Source: Dugong dugon (lineage: Eukaryota > Chordata > Mammalia > Sirenia > Dugongidae). Taken from it: a DNA stretch of 64,000 nucleotides. Positions 34,801 through 45,693 of this stretch are shown here, piece by piece (position 1 is the first letter of the stretch; the number at the start of each line of letters is the position of its first letter). The stretch is taken from assembly GCA_030035585.1 (NCBI GenBank), contig CM057476.1, positions 22,738,501 through 22,802,500 of the forward strand, given 5' to 3'. The notes under the pieces were generated by a model. The model worked only from the letters and a program-made list of their open reading frames with translations, searched no databases and was not told the origin of the DNA. A program made the translations under genes and the position numbers.

Positions 34801-35737
34801 GCAGCTTTCAAACATTTTGGTGTGAGGACACCTTTATACTCTTAAAAATGACTGAGTCAAAATTCATATGGACATACAAAGAATCTAGACTATCCAAGAA
34901 ATCTTGATGAAGAAAAACAAAGTAGGCCACCTCTAGGTTTCAAGATTTACTATAAAGCTACAGCAATTAAAATAGGGTTCTTTTGGAGCAAGACAGACAA
35001 GTAGACTCCTGGAACAGAATACAGAGTCAAGAAATGCATGTACAAATATTTGTGCTCTTGATTTATGTCAAAGGTGCCACTAATTATATAGGGGAAAGAT
35101 GGATTTTTAATAAATGATGTTGAGCAATTAGATACATATGGAAAAAAATGAACCCTGACCCTTAAACTATACACAAAAAAATTGTTTAGGTGTATCATAA
35201 ATCTAAATACAAAAGCTAACATGATCATATTCTCCTAAAAACATAGGAGAATATTTTTATGATATTGGGATAGGTAAAGATTTCTTAATTAGATCACAAA
35301 ACACACTAAACCATAAAAGAAAAATTGATAAATTGGGCTTAATTAAAATGAAGAACATCTGGTCATCAAAGGACATCATTAACAAAGTAAATAGGCAAAC
35401 TATACACTGATAAAGAACTCATATAGAACGTACCAAAAACGCCTATAAATCAATAAGACAAACATTCAATTTAAAAATGAGAAAAGACCTGAACAAGCAT
35501 TTCACAAAAGAGGATATTCAAATAGCCAATAAATATATTTAAAGGTGCTCAAAAATGGTATCTAATCAAAGAAATGCAAATTAAAACTACAAGGAGATAC
35601 CCTACATATTCAGCAGAATGGGTAAAAATTTTCAAACTGTCATTATCAAGTGTTGCTGAGGATGTGGAGTAACTGGAACTCTCATACATTATTATTTGGC
35701 AGTTTCTTTTACAGCCAAATATACACCTGCTCTACCA

Positions 35738-35912
35738 AGAACAAACAAAAAAACCAACTAAGCCCATTGCTGTTGAGTAGATTCCAGCTGATAGCAACCC
35801 TATAAGACAGAGTAGAACTGCCCCATAGGGTTTCCAAGGAGCAGCTGGTGGATTTGAACTGCAGAACTTTTGATTGGCAGCCAAGCTCTTAACCACTGTG
35901 CCACCAGGGCTC
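35738..35912 (-). mobile_element. AfroSINE-type SINE nested in old L1
   Basis: A-rich end and tail (GCTGTTGAGTAGATTCCAGC) at the left, then TAGAACTGCCCCATAGGGTT, with a tRNA head CACTGTGCCACCAGGGCTCC at the right. Approximate target duplication CTGCTCTA/CTACTCTA. Confidence 0.88.
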
Positions 35913-36196
35913 CTACTCTAGGAGGCAGCAGTTCATCCAGGCATACACTCAAGAAAAATATAGTTTATATGTCCACCAAAAGACGTGTGTAAGAATGTTC
36001 ATAACAGCTTTAGTTATTCATTATAGGCAAAATTGGACAAAATCCAAATGTCCACTCACAGGAGAATAAAACAATAAAAATGAATGAACTAGTAATATAC
36101 AGAACAAATGTGCAGGACACAGATGAATCTCAAAAACATTATGCTGAGGGAAAGAAGCCAGATACAAAAGAATACACACTGTATAATTCCATTACA

Positions 36197-36572
36197 TCCT
36201 GTCCTCACTTATCAACATGGTTAGGTTCCAAAGACTAGGTCATTTTGCAAAATCGGTGTTATGCACAAATGGAGGATGACTACATCAGATCACAAAATGG
36301 AGGATGACTACATCATTACATAACTGCCAAGTTACATCATTATGTAGCTGCCAAATTACATCATTACATAACTGCCAAACTACTGAGAATCATGGCCCAA
36401 CCAAGCTGATGCATAGCGTTAACCATCAGAGCCAGCATTACTCTCACCTCATGCCTTGGCATTCATTACTGCTAGACTATGTTGTTAATGCTCAGAACAG
36501 TCAGATAGTAGATTTTACACTATTGTCATAAATGCAAAATGTCAGATAATGAGATAGCCGATAAGTGTTATT
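36197..36572. mobile_element. DNA-transposon-like element with an LTR-like, tandemly repeated interior
   Basis: The left end TCCTCACTTATCAACATGG is mirrored by a right end reading GATAGCCGATAAGTG, and TTTTGCAAAATCGGTG is mirrored by GCAAAATGTCAGATAATG. The ends therefore form degraded inverted repeats of Tigger type. The interior carries MaLR-LTR wording (ATCAGATCACAAAATGGAGG ... AGAATCATGGCCCAACC) and a 24-bp tandem array. Old L1 sequence flanks both sides. Confidence 0.55.
36310..36381. repeat. 24-bp tandem repeat, three copies
   Basis: Units start at 36310, 36334 and 36358, each ACATCATTACATAACTGCC plus five bases. Copy 2 differs at the centre (TATGTAGC). A shorter duplication of AATGGAGGATGACTACATCA lies immediately upstream at about 36270-36309. 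Confidence 0.9.
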
Positions 36573-36692
36573 TGAAGTTCAAGAACAAGCAAGACTAATC
36601 TTGTGATAGAAAGATTTCTGTGATTTCACTAATCTGGTGATAGAATACTGGTTACCTCTGATGGTTTGGGTATTGATTGGCCACTAAGGGAC

Positions 36693-37089
36693 TGTCTTAG
36701 TTATCCAGTGCTGCTATAACAGAAATACCACAGGAGAGTGGCTGTAACAAACAAATTTATTTTCTCACAGTTTAGGAGCCTAGAAGTGCAAATTCAGGGT
36801 GCCAGCCGTAGGGCAAGTCTATCTCTGTCCAGGGGAAGGTCCTTATTCCTTGGCTCCTTGATGATCTTCATGTGGCATGGCATCTGTTTTCTCCCATCTC
36901 AGCTTCCTACTTTGGGCCTTATCAGTTTGGTTTATATCACAAAGGTGATCAGCTTAAGACACACCCTACACTGACATGGCCTCATTAACATAATAAAGAA
37001 AACCCTATTCCCAAATGGGATTATATCCACAAGTATAGGGGTAAGGAGTTACAACACATATTTATGAGGACACCCTTCAGTCCATAAGA
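36693..37089 (-). mobile_element. Solo LTR, MaLR-like family, nested in old L1
   Basis: It starts TGTCTTAGTTATCCAGTGC and ends TCAGTCCATAAGA, 397 bp, with a 5-bp target duplication GGGAC on each side (36688-36692, 37090-37094). Shorter than its relatives at 30.5 and 38.96 kb through internal loss. Confidence 0.85.
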
Positions 37090-37556
37090 GGGACCTTCCA
37101 GGATTAGGACAATGTTCTGTACCTTGAACTGGGTAGAGCTTACAGGTTGTATGTTGTGGTTTGGTGCTTTCAAGTTGGTTCCGACCCATAGCAACCATAC
37201 GTGCAACAGAACGAAACACTGCCTGGTCCTGTACCATCCTTACAGTCATGGCTTTGTTGGAGCCCATTGTTACAGCCACTGTGTCAGTCCATGTCATTCA
37301 GGGCCTTTCTCTTCTCCAGGGACTGGTCCCTCCTGGTAACATGTCCAAAGTACATGAGACGAAGTCTCGCCATCCTCACTTCTAAGGAGCATTCTGGCTG
37401 TACTTTTTCCAAGACAGGTTTGTTCATTTTTCTGGCAGTCCATAGTGTATTCAATATTCTTCACCAACACTATAATTCAAACGCGTCAATTCTTTGGTCT
37501 TCCTTATTCATTGTCCAGCATTTGCATGTGTATGAGGCAATTGAAAATACCATGGC

Positions 37557-38897
37557 GATCCAGCTATCCTGCTCTTTGGAATATATCCTAGAGAAACAAG
37601 AGCCGTCACATGAATAGATAGATATGTGCACATCCATGTTCATTGCAACACTGTTCACAATAAAAGAAGATGGAAGCAACCTAGGTGCCCATCAACGGAT
37701 GAATGGATAAACAAATTATGGTATATCCACACAGTGGAATATTACTCAATGATAAAGAACAACGATGAAGCTGTGAAACATATAACATGGTGGAAGCTGG
37801 AACTTATTATGCTGAGTGAATTTAGTCAGTCACAGAAGGGCAAATACTGTATAAAACCACTATTATAAGAACTCAAGAAAAAGTTTAAACACAGAAGAAA
37901 ATATTCTTTGATGGTTACGGAGATGGGGAGGGAGAGTGAGGGTTATTCACTAAGTAGATAGTAGATAAGAATCATCTTAGGTGAAAGGAAGGACAGCACA
38001 CACTACAGGGGAAGTCAGCACAATGGGACTAAGCCAAAGCTAAGAAGTTTCCTGAATACAATCAAATACTCTGAGAGACAAAGTAGCAAGGATAGGGGGT
38101 CTGGTACCATGCTTTCAGGGGACATCTAGGTCAATTGGTAACAAAGCTTATTAAGAAAATGTTCTGCATCCTACTTTGGTGAGTGGCATCTGGGGTCTTA
38201 AAAGCTTGCAAGCAGTCATCTAAGATGCATCAATTGGTCTCAACCACTTGGAGTAAAGGAGAACGAAGAACACCAAAGACACAAGGAAAGTATTAGCCCA
38301 AGAGACAGAATGGGCCACATAAACCGGAGACTTCATCAGCCTGAGACCAGAAGAACTAGATGGTGCCCAGCTACCACCAATGAACGTCCTGATAGGGAAC
38401 ACAACAGGGGGTCCCTGATTGAGCAGTAGAAGAATGTGGTGTGGAACTCAAATTCTAGTAAGAAGACCAGACTTAATGATCTGACTGACACTGGAGATGC
38501 CCCGGAAAGCATGGCCCCTGGATTCTCTATCAGCCCAGAACTAAAACAGTTTCCAAGGCCAACTCTTCAGACAGGGATTGGACTGGACTGTGGGACATAA
38601 AGTGATACTTGTAAAGAGTGTTCCTCTTAGCTCAAGTAGATACAAGAGACCAAAGGGGCAGCTTCTGTCCAGAGGTGAGATGGGAAGGCAGAGAGGGTTA
38701 GGAGCTGGTTGAATGGTCATGGGGAATTAGGGGTGGAAAGGAGGAGTGTGCCAGCACAGAATGGGGTGAGCAATTAGGGTCTCATAACAATGTATGTAAA
38801 AAAAATTTTGTATGGGAGACTAACTTGAAATGTAAACTTCATTTAATTACAACAATAAAAAAAAAAAAAAGGGCAGGGATCAAACCTTAGAAAAAGC
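37557..38897 (+). mobile_element. 5'-truncated L1 (plus) nested in RTE
   Basis: An ORF2 C-terminal stub (RCPSTDEWINKLWYIHTVEYY at 37626-37868, ending IKPLL) is followed by a 3' UTR of the same subfamily as the older L1 at 12.2-18.7 kb and a poly-A at 38858-38870. The near-perfect target duplication AAATACCATGGC (37545-37556) / AAATACTATGGC (38898-38909) brackets it. Twenty-seven bases of non-L1 sequence lie between the poly-A and the right duplication. Confidence 0.9.
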
Positions 38898-38960
38898 AAA
38901 TACTATGGCTTGGGTCAGGTGCACCTTAGTCCTCAAAGTGACATCTGTGTTTTAACACTT

Positions 38961-39467
38961 TGTCATAGATTGAATTGTATCCCCCCAAAATATCTGTCAA
39001 CTTGACTAGGTCATGATTACCAGTATTGTATGACTGTCTACCATTTTGTCATCTGATGTGATTTCCCTAGGTGTTGTAAATCCTATCATTATTATATAAT
39101 GGGATGGATTAGTGGCAGTTATATTGATAAGATCTACAAGATTAGATAGTGTCTTAAGCCAATCTCTTTTGAGATATAAAAGAGAGAAGTGAGCAGAGAG
39201 ACATGGGGACCTCCTACCACCAAGAAAGCAGCACTGGGAGCAGAGCACGTCCTTTGGACCTGAGGTTCCTGTACAAAGAAGCTCCTAGACCATGGGAAGA
39301 TTGATGACAAGAACCTTCCTCCAGAGTCGACAGATAAAGCCTTCCCCTGGAGCTGGTGCCCTGAATTTGGACTTCTAGCCTACTGGACTGTGAGAGAATA
39401 AACATCTGTTTGTTAAAGCCATCCACTTGTGGTATTTCTGTTATAGCAGCACTAGGTAACCAAGACA
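38961..39467 (+). mobile_element. Solo LTR, MaLR-like family, plus orientation, nested in RTE
   Basis: 507 bp from TGTCATAGATTGAATTGTATCC to GGTAACCAAGACA, with 5-bp target duplications CACTT (38956-38960, 39468-39472) and exact rejoining of RTE sequence (AACACTTTAAAG). AGAGAATAAACATCTGTTTG near 39395 resembles the polyadenylation area of MLT1-type LTRs. Confidence 0.88.
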
Positions 39468-40287
39468 CACTTTAAAGAAGTCTTTTGCAGCAGATTTGCC
39501 CAATGCAATGCATTGTTTGATTTCTTGATTGCTGCTTCCATGGATGTCAATTGTGTATCCAAGTAAAATGAAATCCTTGACCACTTCAATCTTTTCTCCA
39601 TTTATCATGATGTCGCTTATTGGTCCAGTTGTGAGGATTTTTGTTTTCTTTATGTCGAGGTGTAATCCATACTGAAGTCTTTGATCTTCATCAGTAAGTG
39701 CTGAAGTACTCTTAGCTTTCAGCAAGCAAGTTTGTGTCATCTGCAGATTGCAGGTTGTTAATGAGTCTTCCACCAATCCTGATGCCGATTTCTTCTTTAT
39801 ATAGTCCAGCTTCTCAGGTTACTTGCTCAGCATACAGATTGAATAAGTATGGTGAAAGGATACAATGCTGATGCACACTTTTCCTGATTTTAAACCATGC
39901 AGTATGCATACGTATGAACTGCCTCTTGGTCTATGTACAGGTTCTGCATGAGCACAATTAAGTGTTCTGGAATTCCCATTCTTTGCAATGTTATCCATAA
40001 TTTGTTATGATCCACACAGTTGAATGTCTTTGCATAATCAGTAAAACACAGGTAAGCATCTTTCTAATATTCTCTGTTTCCAGCCAAGATCCATCTGACA
40101 TCAGCAATGATAACCCTTGTTCCACATCCTCTTCTGAATCCAGCTTGACTTTCTGGCAGTCCCCTGTACTGCTGCAACCATTTTTGAATTATTTTCAGCA
40201 AAATTTTACTTGCATGTTATATTAATGATATTGTTCAATAATTTCCACATTCTGTTGGATCACCTTTCTTTGGAATGGGCACAAGCT

Positions 40288-40611
40288 TCGAGTTACGGTA
40301 TTGTAGGAGTCTATGGGCAAAATATTGAACAACGCAGGAACCATCAAAAGAAGATGGAAGGAATACACAGAATCACTGTACCAAAAAGAACTGGTCAATA
40401 TTCAGCTGTTTCAGGAGGAAGCATATGATCAAGAACCGATGGTTTTGAAGGAAGAAGTCCAAGCTGCACTGAAGTCATTGGCAAAAAACAAGTCTCCAGG
40501 AATTGACAGAATACCAGTTGAGATGTTTCAACAAACGGCTGCAATGCCGGAAGCGCTCACTTGTCTATGCCAAGAAATTTGGAAGGCAGCTACGTGGCCA
40601 ACTGACATGGT
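40288..40611 (+). pseudogene. Inverted 5' piece of RTE ORF2
   Basis: The open plus-strand segment 40313-40645 reads through RTE-like blocks (EYTESLYQKEL, DQEPMVLKEEVQAALK, CLCQEIWKAATWP), then runs into old L1 sequence. Wording matches the minus-strand RTE at 373-119, so it is the same protein region in opposite orientation to the rest of this copy. Confidence 0.88.
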
Positions 40612-40707
40612 GCATAGGCATGTAAAAATTGAACTGTATGTTTAAGATTTGTACACTTTACTATCTGTAAATTATACCTCAATTAAAAAAATTGAAGTAA
40701 AAAAAAG

Positions 40708-41152
40708 TACTGAGGTCCTTTAAAGAGGCTTTGTTTATATCAGTTATAGCTATCAAATTTTACCAGATTATAAATTAAAATGGAGAAAATTTTAAATATT
40801 TATTAATTTTATTATTACACATTAACGTAAATAACATTTTTATGAAAACTGACCATTTTCTTAAAACAATTTACTGAGAAGACTGGCATTTTTTTTTTAC
40901 ATCTTTGAAAATTTTTTTAATGTCTGACTTAAAAGATGGCAGCTAGATTCTCAAACTTGCTTCTGCATTTAATTTGTTAAAATATCAAATGCCCTGCAGC
41001 GTTTGGAAAGCTCCACTGTAAGAGAAAACTAGTAAAAGACAAATCATGTGTTAGTATTATTTTAAAAATAGTTTGACCTTGTGATTCCCTGATAGAGTCT
41101 CCAAAACCCTTAGGGTCCCCAACCACACAGTGGGAACTGGTGCTCTGATTCA
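40708..41152 (+). mobile_element. hAT-Charlie-type non-autonomous DNA transposon
   Basis: GGCTTTGTTTATATCAGTTATAGC, then TATTATTACACATTAACGTAAATAAC, AGATGGCAGCTAGATTCTC and AATAGTTTGACCTTGTGATTCC occur in the order of a Charlie-family element as I remember it. No transposase frame. Confidence 0.65.
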
Positions 41153-41679
41153 CCTACTATCCTGCCTCACTAGCATGTTGCTACAAGAGAAATAAAATGC
41201 CCAAGTATAGGACAGGGTTCATGTTAACTACTGTTCATTAGACAGCTCCTCTAGTATCTTTTTCACTTTCCACTGTTTAATTCCTGCCTCCTCTACATTT
41301 TCCAGGTTCAGCAGCTTTAGAGACCAGGACATCTTTTCCTCTCAGCTCCAGCTCTGGGTAGTGGAGATCCCATTCCAACAGGCAAGTAGATGAAAGCAGG
41401 AGGACCCATGAGCATAGTAGGGTCCAAGGTCCATGTCAAGGTAATATTGTCATACTTTGCTCCTTTAATTTGTCTTTATCTTTCCACTAAAAGGTCATCC
41501 TTGGGGCCACATGGTAAGTAGCTTGGGCAGTGACTGAGTAACTTCTGCTGTCTCACCCCAGTTTACACACTGCACTTTCCAGAGCCAGGGGTGCCATGAG
41601 GACCTTTACTTGGTGTTCCCTTGCTTTCTTAGTGTCTTTAGCACCTAATATGAGAGAATGGGATGACATATGCTTCAGA
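41153..41679. other. Unassigned intergenic sequence
   Basis: No gene or repeat supported. Confidence 0.5.
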
Positions 41680-42300
41680 ATAACTTTTTCCAACATTTTA
41701 TTATAAAAATGTTTAAACATACAAGAAAATTGAAAGAATAGTATGATAAGCACCCATATACTCACCATCTAGATTTTACAATTTACATTTTACTATATTT
41801 GCTTTATCACATATCATACCACCTATCCATCCCTTATCCATCCATAAATCATATCATTTTTGATGTATTTCAAAGTAAATTGCAGACATAAGTAATTTTA
41901 CCCTGAACTCTTCAGCATGCATATATTTAACTAGAGTTTAATATTTGTTTAGAGGGTTTTTTTTAAATATTTTATTGTACTTCAGGTGAAGGCTTACAGA
42001 ACAATTTCTCATGTAACAGTAGTACACATGCTGTTTTATGACTTTGCTTAACAACCCCACAACATTTTAACCCTGTTTAGAGGGTTTTTAAAAGTAAAGT
42101 TTATATACAGTGAAATGGACAAATAATGTACCATTTGGTGAGTTCTAACAAATGTATTCATGTATGTATCCCTATAAATGATAAAATATAAGTATCACCC
42201 CAGAAAGTTTTCTCATGTCTCTTCTCAGTTAATCACTTCCACCCACTCCCAGAGGCACCAGTATCATTTTTAACAATACCCAGTGGAATTCTTGTTTTAA
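41680..42300 (-). mobile_element. Old L1 3' UTR (L1M-type), minus strand
   Basis: TTTATTATAAAAATGTTTAAAC, CCATATACTCACCATCTAGATT and GGTGAGTTCTAACAAATGTATTC resemble reversed older L1 3' UTR. Interrupted by a 112-bp young L1 tail. Confidence 0.65.
41962..42073 (-). mobile_element. Extremely 5'-truncated young L1 (112 bp)
   Basis: Only the terminal 3' UTR unit (TATTGTACTTCAGGTGAAGG ... ACAACCCCACAACATT) is present. A perfect 16-bp target duplication TGTTTAGAGGGTTTTT lies on both sides (41946-41961, 42074-42089). Confidence 0.93.
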
Positions 42301-43384
42301 ATTATTTAGAATACCTCTAGATTACTTAGGTCCACTGTTCTTGGTTATGGCCTCTATAGAAGGCACAGAAATTTTCCAAGTCTTTTCTTGGGTAAATAAT
42401 AAATATTTTGTTTATATACTTTTTTCCCTCTAAGTTATTTTAAATTATGAAGAGAACTCATCTTCACACTGGAGAACAGGTATTCAAAAGCTTTTTATTT
42501 CCATAATACTAAATTGCATGAATCTAAGGAAGAACATATTTAATGGTAAAACTTTCAGAAGAAAAGAAAAAGCAGGTCACGATCCCTCATTTATCAATAG
42601 TTGAGCGTAGGCAAAGCTCTTAATGTATTGTGCAAGGTGAAAAGGAAGTTTTTGGGCTTCAGAGGTGCAGGATATTGTTAAAGCCTGGTGACGATAAACC
42701 CGGCTGGCCTCAGGGCCTGTTTCCCAGACAATTCCATTCAACATCAGCCCTTGCAGGCAGGTCAGATCCTTTCATATCTGGAGAAAAACATCCTGTGGTG
42801 CTTAATCATAGACATCTTGAGGCTTGTGGATAAACTCTGTATTGAAAGAAGGCTTGAGTTCCAAATGAGTATCGAGTGGCTCACTTATTCCTTCCTCTGT
42901 CCAACTAAAATGGTTTTAAAGTGCAGTGGATAATATTGTGAACATTTATTAGTCCTTCTGTGGACCTAGCCCTGAGGCCCATGTGAGGATGAAAAACACA
43001 GTCCCTAATCTCAAGGAGTTTGCAGTCTCTGTAGTTCTCTGTTCTGTGGGAAGCTCCAGGTAGAGAGGAATTCCAACTAAGAAGTTGGGAGTGGGGGTGC
43101 TTTATGGAAAGAGGAAAAATTTGAACTTGTCTTAAAAGATTGTTAAGATTTTTGACAGATATGGATGAGATGAAAGAACAAACTATTTTTCATATTGTAG
43201 CTAGAGTTGTCTTTCTGAAGCACAAATCTGATCATTCCATTCCCTTGCTTAAAGTCCCTTAGTGATGAGAAATGTCAATGCTCACTTTGTTTTGTGAGCT
43301 AATGTTATAAAGACAGCAGTGTGGTGCCCAGCACACAGTGAATGAGGGGCTAGAAATAAGATACATACAGCTTTCCTATGTATT
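42301..43384. other. Mostly unassigned intergenic sequence
   Basis: About 42940-43030 and 43190-43330 show faint old-LINE wording (AATCTCAAGGAGTTTGCAGTC; GCACAAATCTGATCATTCC). Short overlapping frames at 42630-42933 are not recognisable. Confidence 0.45.
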
Positions 43385-43929
43385 AACAATAACCAGTTAG
43401 AAAATGTAATAGAGACTCCTCATGGTAACCACAAAGCAATTTTCTAAAAACAAAAATACACAAAAGGACATGAGAAGAGAATCAAAACAATTCACTACAA
43501 AAAATCAACTAAATGTGCAAAAAGGGCAGTATTTAAGGAAATAAGGGAGAAAAAATGTATAAAACACACAGAAAACAAGTATCAAAATGGCAGAAATAAG
43601 TCCTTTATTGGTAATTGCTTTAAATGTAAATGGATTAAACTCTCCAATCAAAAGGCACAGATTAGATAAGAAAACACAACCCAGCTATATGTTGTCTACA
43701 AGAGATCTGTTTTAAATCAAATAACACAAATAGCTTGAAAGTGAAAAGATGGAAAAAAACAGATTGCATGCAAATAGAAACCAAAAGAGACAGAATATCA
43801 AAATAGCAGACAAAATAGACTTTAAGTGAAAACTGATATAAGAGACAGAGAAAGATGCTATGTAATAATAAAAAAGATTAATTCATCAAGAAGGGATAAC
43901 AATTGTCAATGTATATGCACCTAACAGCC

Positions 43930-44039
43930 AAAACAAAAAACCAAACCTGTTCTCTCTCCCATGGAGTGACTAGGGGGGTTTAAACCACTGACCTTTCAGT
44001 TAGCAGCCAAGTGCTTCACCACTGCACCACCAGGGCTCC
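43930..44039 (-). mobile_element. AfroSINE-type SINE, internally shortened
   Basis: A-rich left end, then CCATGGAGTGACTAGG in place of the usual tail, then CACTGACCTTTCAGTTAGCAGCC and the tRNA head CACTGCACCACCAGGGCTCC. Confidence 0.8.
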
Positions 44040-44086
44040 TCACAGAGCCCCCAGAATATGTGAAGCAAACCCTGACAGAACTGAAG

Positions 44087-45690
44087 CGAGGACTTCCAGG
44101 CAACATGGCACTACGGACAGAAGCACCACGCTGTCCCTCCACAGCAAAGATCCAAAAAACTAAGACAGAGAAAAACGCCAATCCTGAAACCCTAACCATC
44201 AGATGAAGAGATAAAGAACTCAGCTAAGCACCGAATGGAATAAGAAACTGACAGAGAACAGAGTGCAAGGAGAGATTCATGCAGAGGTCCCCTATCAGCT
44301 AACACAGCACAGATCCACCATCTTGAACTCCTATCAGAGATCAGTGAACTGGGCATATGGGAAAGCAGCTTCACAGAGCCTCCAGCAGGAGACAGAACAA
44401 CCAGTAACCAGCAATATATGCTTTCCCACCCCCCCCCCTTCTTCACCCCCACTTGGCCTCCTCTGCTTCCTGTGGTCACAGTCTCTTGGCCGGAAAACAC
44501 TGACTTCACCCAGGTGCTGCTTGGATTCTAGCTGCCCACACTGGATGGCTCCCTGAGGGCCATTTTTTGGCTGCTGGTGTTGCTTTTTTCCACTTCCTTT
44601 GATTTATTCCATACCTTTCACCACCTCCCCCTCCTTTCTCTCAAATACCTGGCTCTGTGTGCCATGTTTGCTTCCTCCTGAAAGGCTGTGAAACGCCACT
44701 CGACTGTGAAACTGCTTCCCGGCCTGTGCCGCCACACCGGTGGGATCCCCCAGGCTTTCTTTTGTTTGTTTTGATTTGTTTGTTTGTTCGTTTTCTTTTT
44801 CTTTTCTCGGCTTAGGAGCCCCTTCTAGTCGGGCAGTACTGCACAGCTTGGGAGCTAATCCCTTAGTCTGCACAGATGCAAAGTGGGATCTCTGCGGGCA
44901 TTTATTTTTTCTTGTCTATGTTTTATTCTTTTTGTTTGTTTTCTTTTCTTTTCTCTCTTTTTCCCTTTTTCTCTTTCTTCCTTTCTCAGTTTCTTGTCTC
45001 TCTATATTTACCTTCTCTTCCTGTCTCCTGAATACCTGGTGCTGTGTGACACCTCTACGCCTTCTAGCCAGGCTGTACTTCACGGCCTAGGAGCAACCTC
45101 CCCAGTCCTTGCAGCCACACCAAGATCCATGGGGGCTTTGCTTTTTTTTTCTTCTAATTTTTATTTATTCATTTTTTTCTTTTACCCTTTTTCTTTTTCT
45201 CCATTTCTCAGTCATCTCTCAACTCCAACGGCCAGCTCCCTTAGCACTCTTTTTTCTTTGTTTATTTGTATGTTTTTGGCTCCTGTACTTCTCTCCTCTC
45301 TCTTCTCTTTCCCATACCTGTCTTAGCTCCACACATCACAATCCCCCCTCCTTCCTGCCTACCTGCACCATGCACTGAACATCACACCACCAAGCAGCAC
45401 AGGCACGGCCTACCGGAACCTGCCCTGCACTGATTCCTGGCCCACCCTGTTGACCCTAGTACGTGCCACAAAAAACCCACCCCAGCATCTCCCCTTCAGC
45501 TGGACCTGCCTTGCTGTACCATACCTGAACGATGGATCCAACTCATTGGAGAAGGAGGTGAAAAGTATTGAGCCCACAGACGAGCAAACAACAAAGAATG
45601 CCCAGCCTGCCTGCTCAGACATAACCAAATAAAACAAAACAGCAGGATGAAACAAACAAATCTACAATGAATAAACGAGGAAAATAATTA
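44087..45690 (+). promoter_or_regulatory. L1 5' UTR / internal promoter region
   Basis: A pyrimidine-rich leader (TTTTCTTTTCTTTTCTCTC-type tracts at 44925-45010 and 45140-45200), alignable to the minus-strand 16791-18430. Sense frames of 90-147 codons open here are products of the T/C-rich composition. Confidence 0.8.
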
Positions 45691-45693
45691 CTG

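Larger units (their letters stand above)
37150..40611 (-). mobile_element. RTE (BovB-like) LINE with inverted 5' segment, nested in old L1
   Basis: The 3' part is on the minus strand (37150-37556, 38898-38960, 39473-40287). The 5' part at about 40288-40611 is the same element's upstream coding sequence on the plus strand. It is interrupted by an L1 (37557-38897) and an LTR (38961-39467). Frames are broken; the RT C-terminal part at 39776-39441 is readable in pieces (YGLHLDIKKTKIL). The old L1 resumes precisely at both edges. Confidence 0.88.
34853..40705 (+). mobile_element. Old L1 (plus) hosting four separate insertions
   Basis: Its pieces lie at 34853-35737, 35913-36196, 36573-36692, 37095-37149 and 40612-40705, in correct L1 order from ORF2 C-terminus to the 3' end (TTATACCTCAATTAAAAAA). 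Each gap is filled by a distinct element. The clearest proof is that GAGCTTACAGGTTGTATG at 37149 continues as CATAGGCATG at 40614, as in intact L1. The coding sequence is heavily decayed. Confidence 0.85.

Noticed and set aside
36310-36381. CRISPR-like spacing of short repeats
   Set aside because: Three contiguous 24-bp units with no spacers, in a mammalian genome; an ordinary minisatellite.
42630-42933. Overlapping 67- and 81-codon frames in the gap before the old L1
   Set aside because: No family resemblance, two frames over the same bases and no gene context.
44740-45378. Phenylalanine-rich plus-strand frames resembling membrane proteins
   Set aside because: They lie in the T/C-rich L1 5' UTR and overlap each other in different frames; composition explains them.
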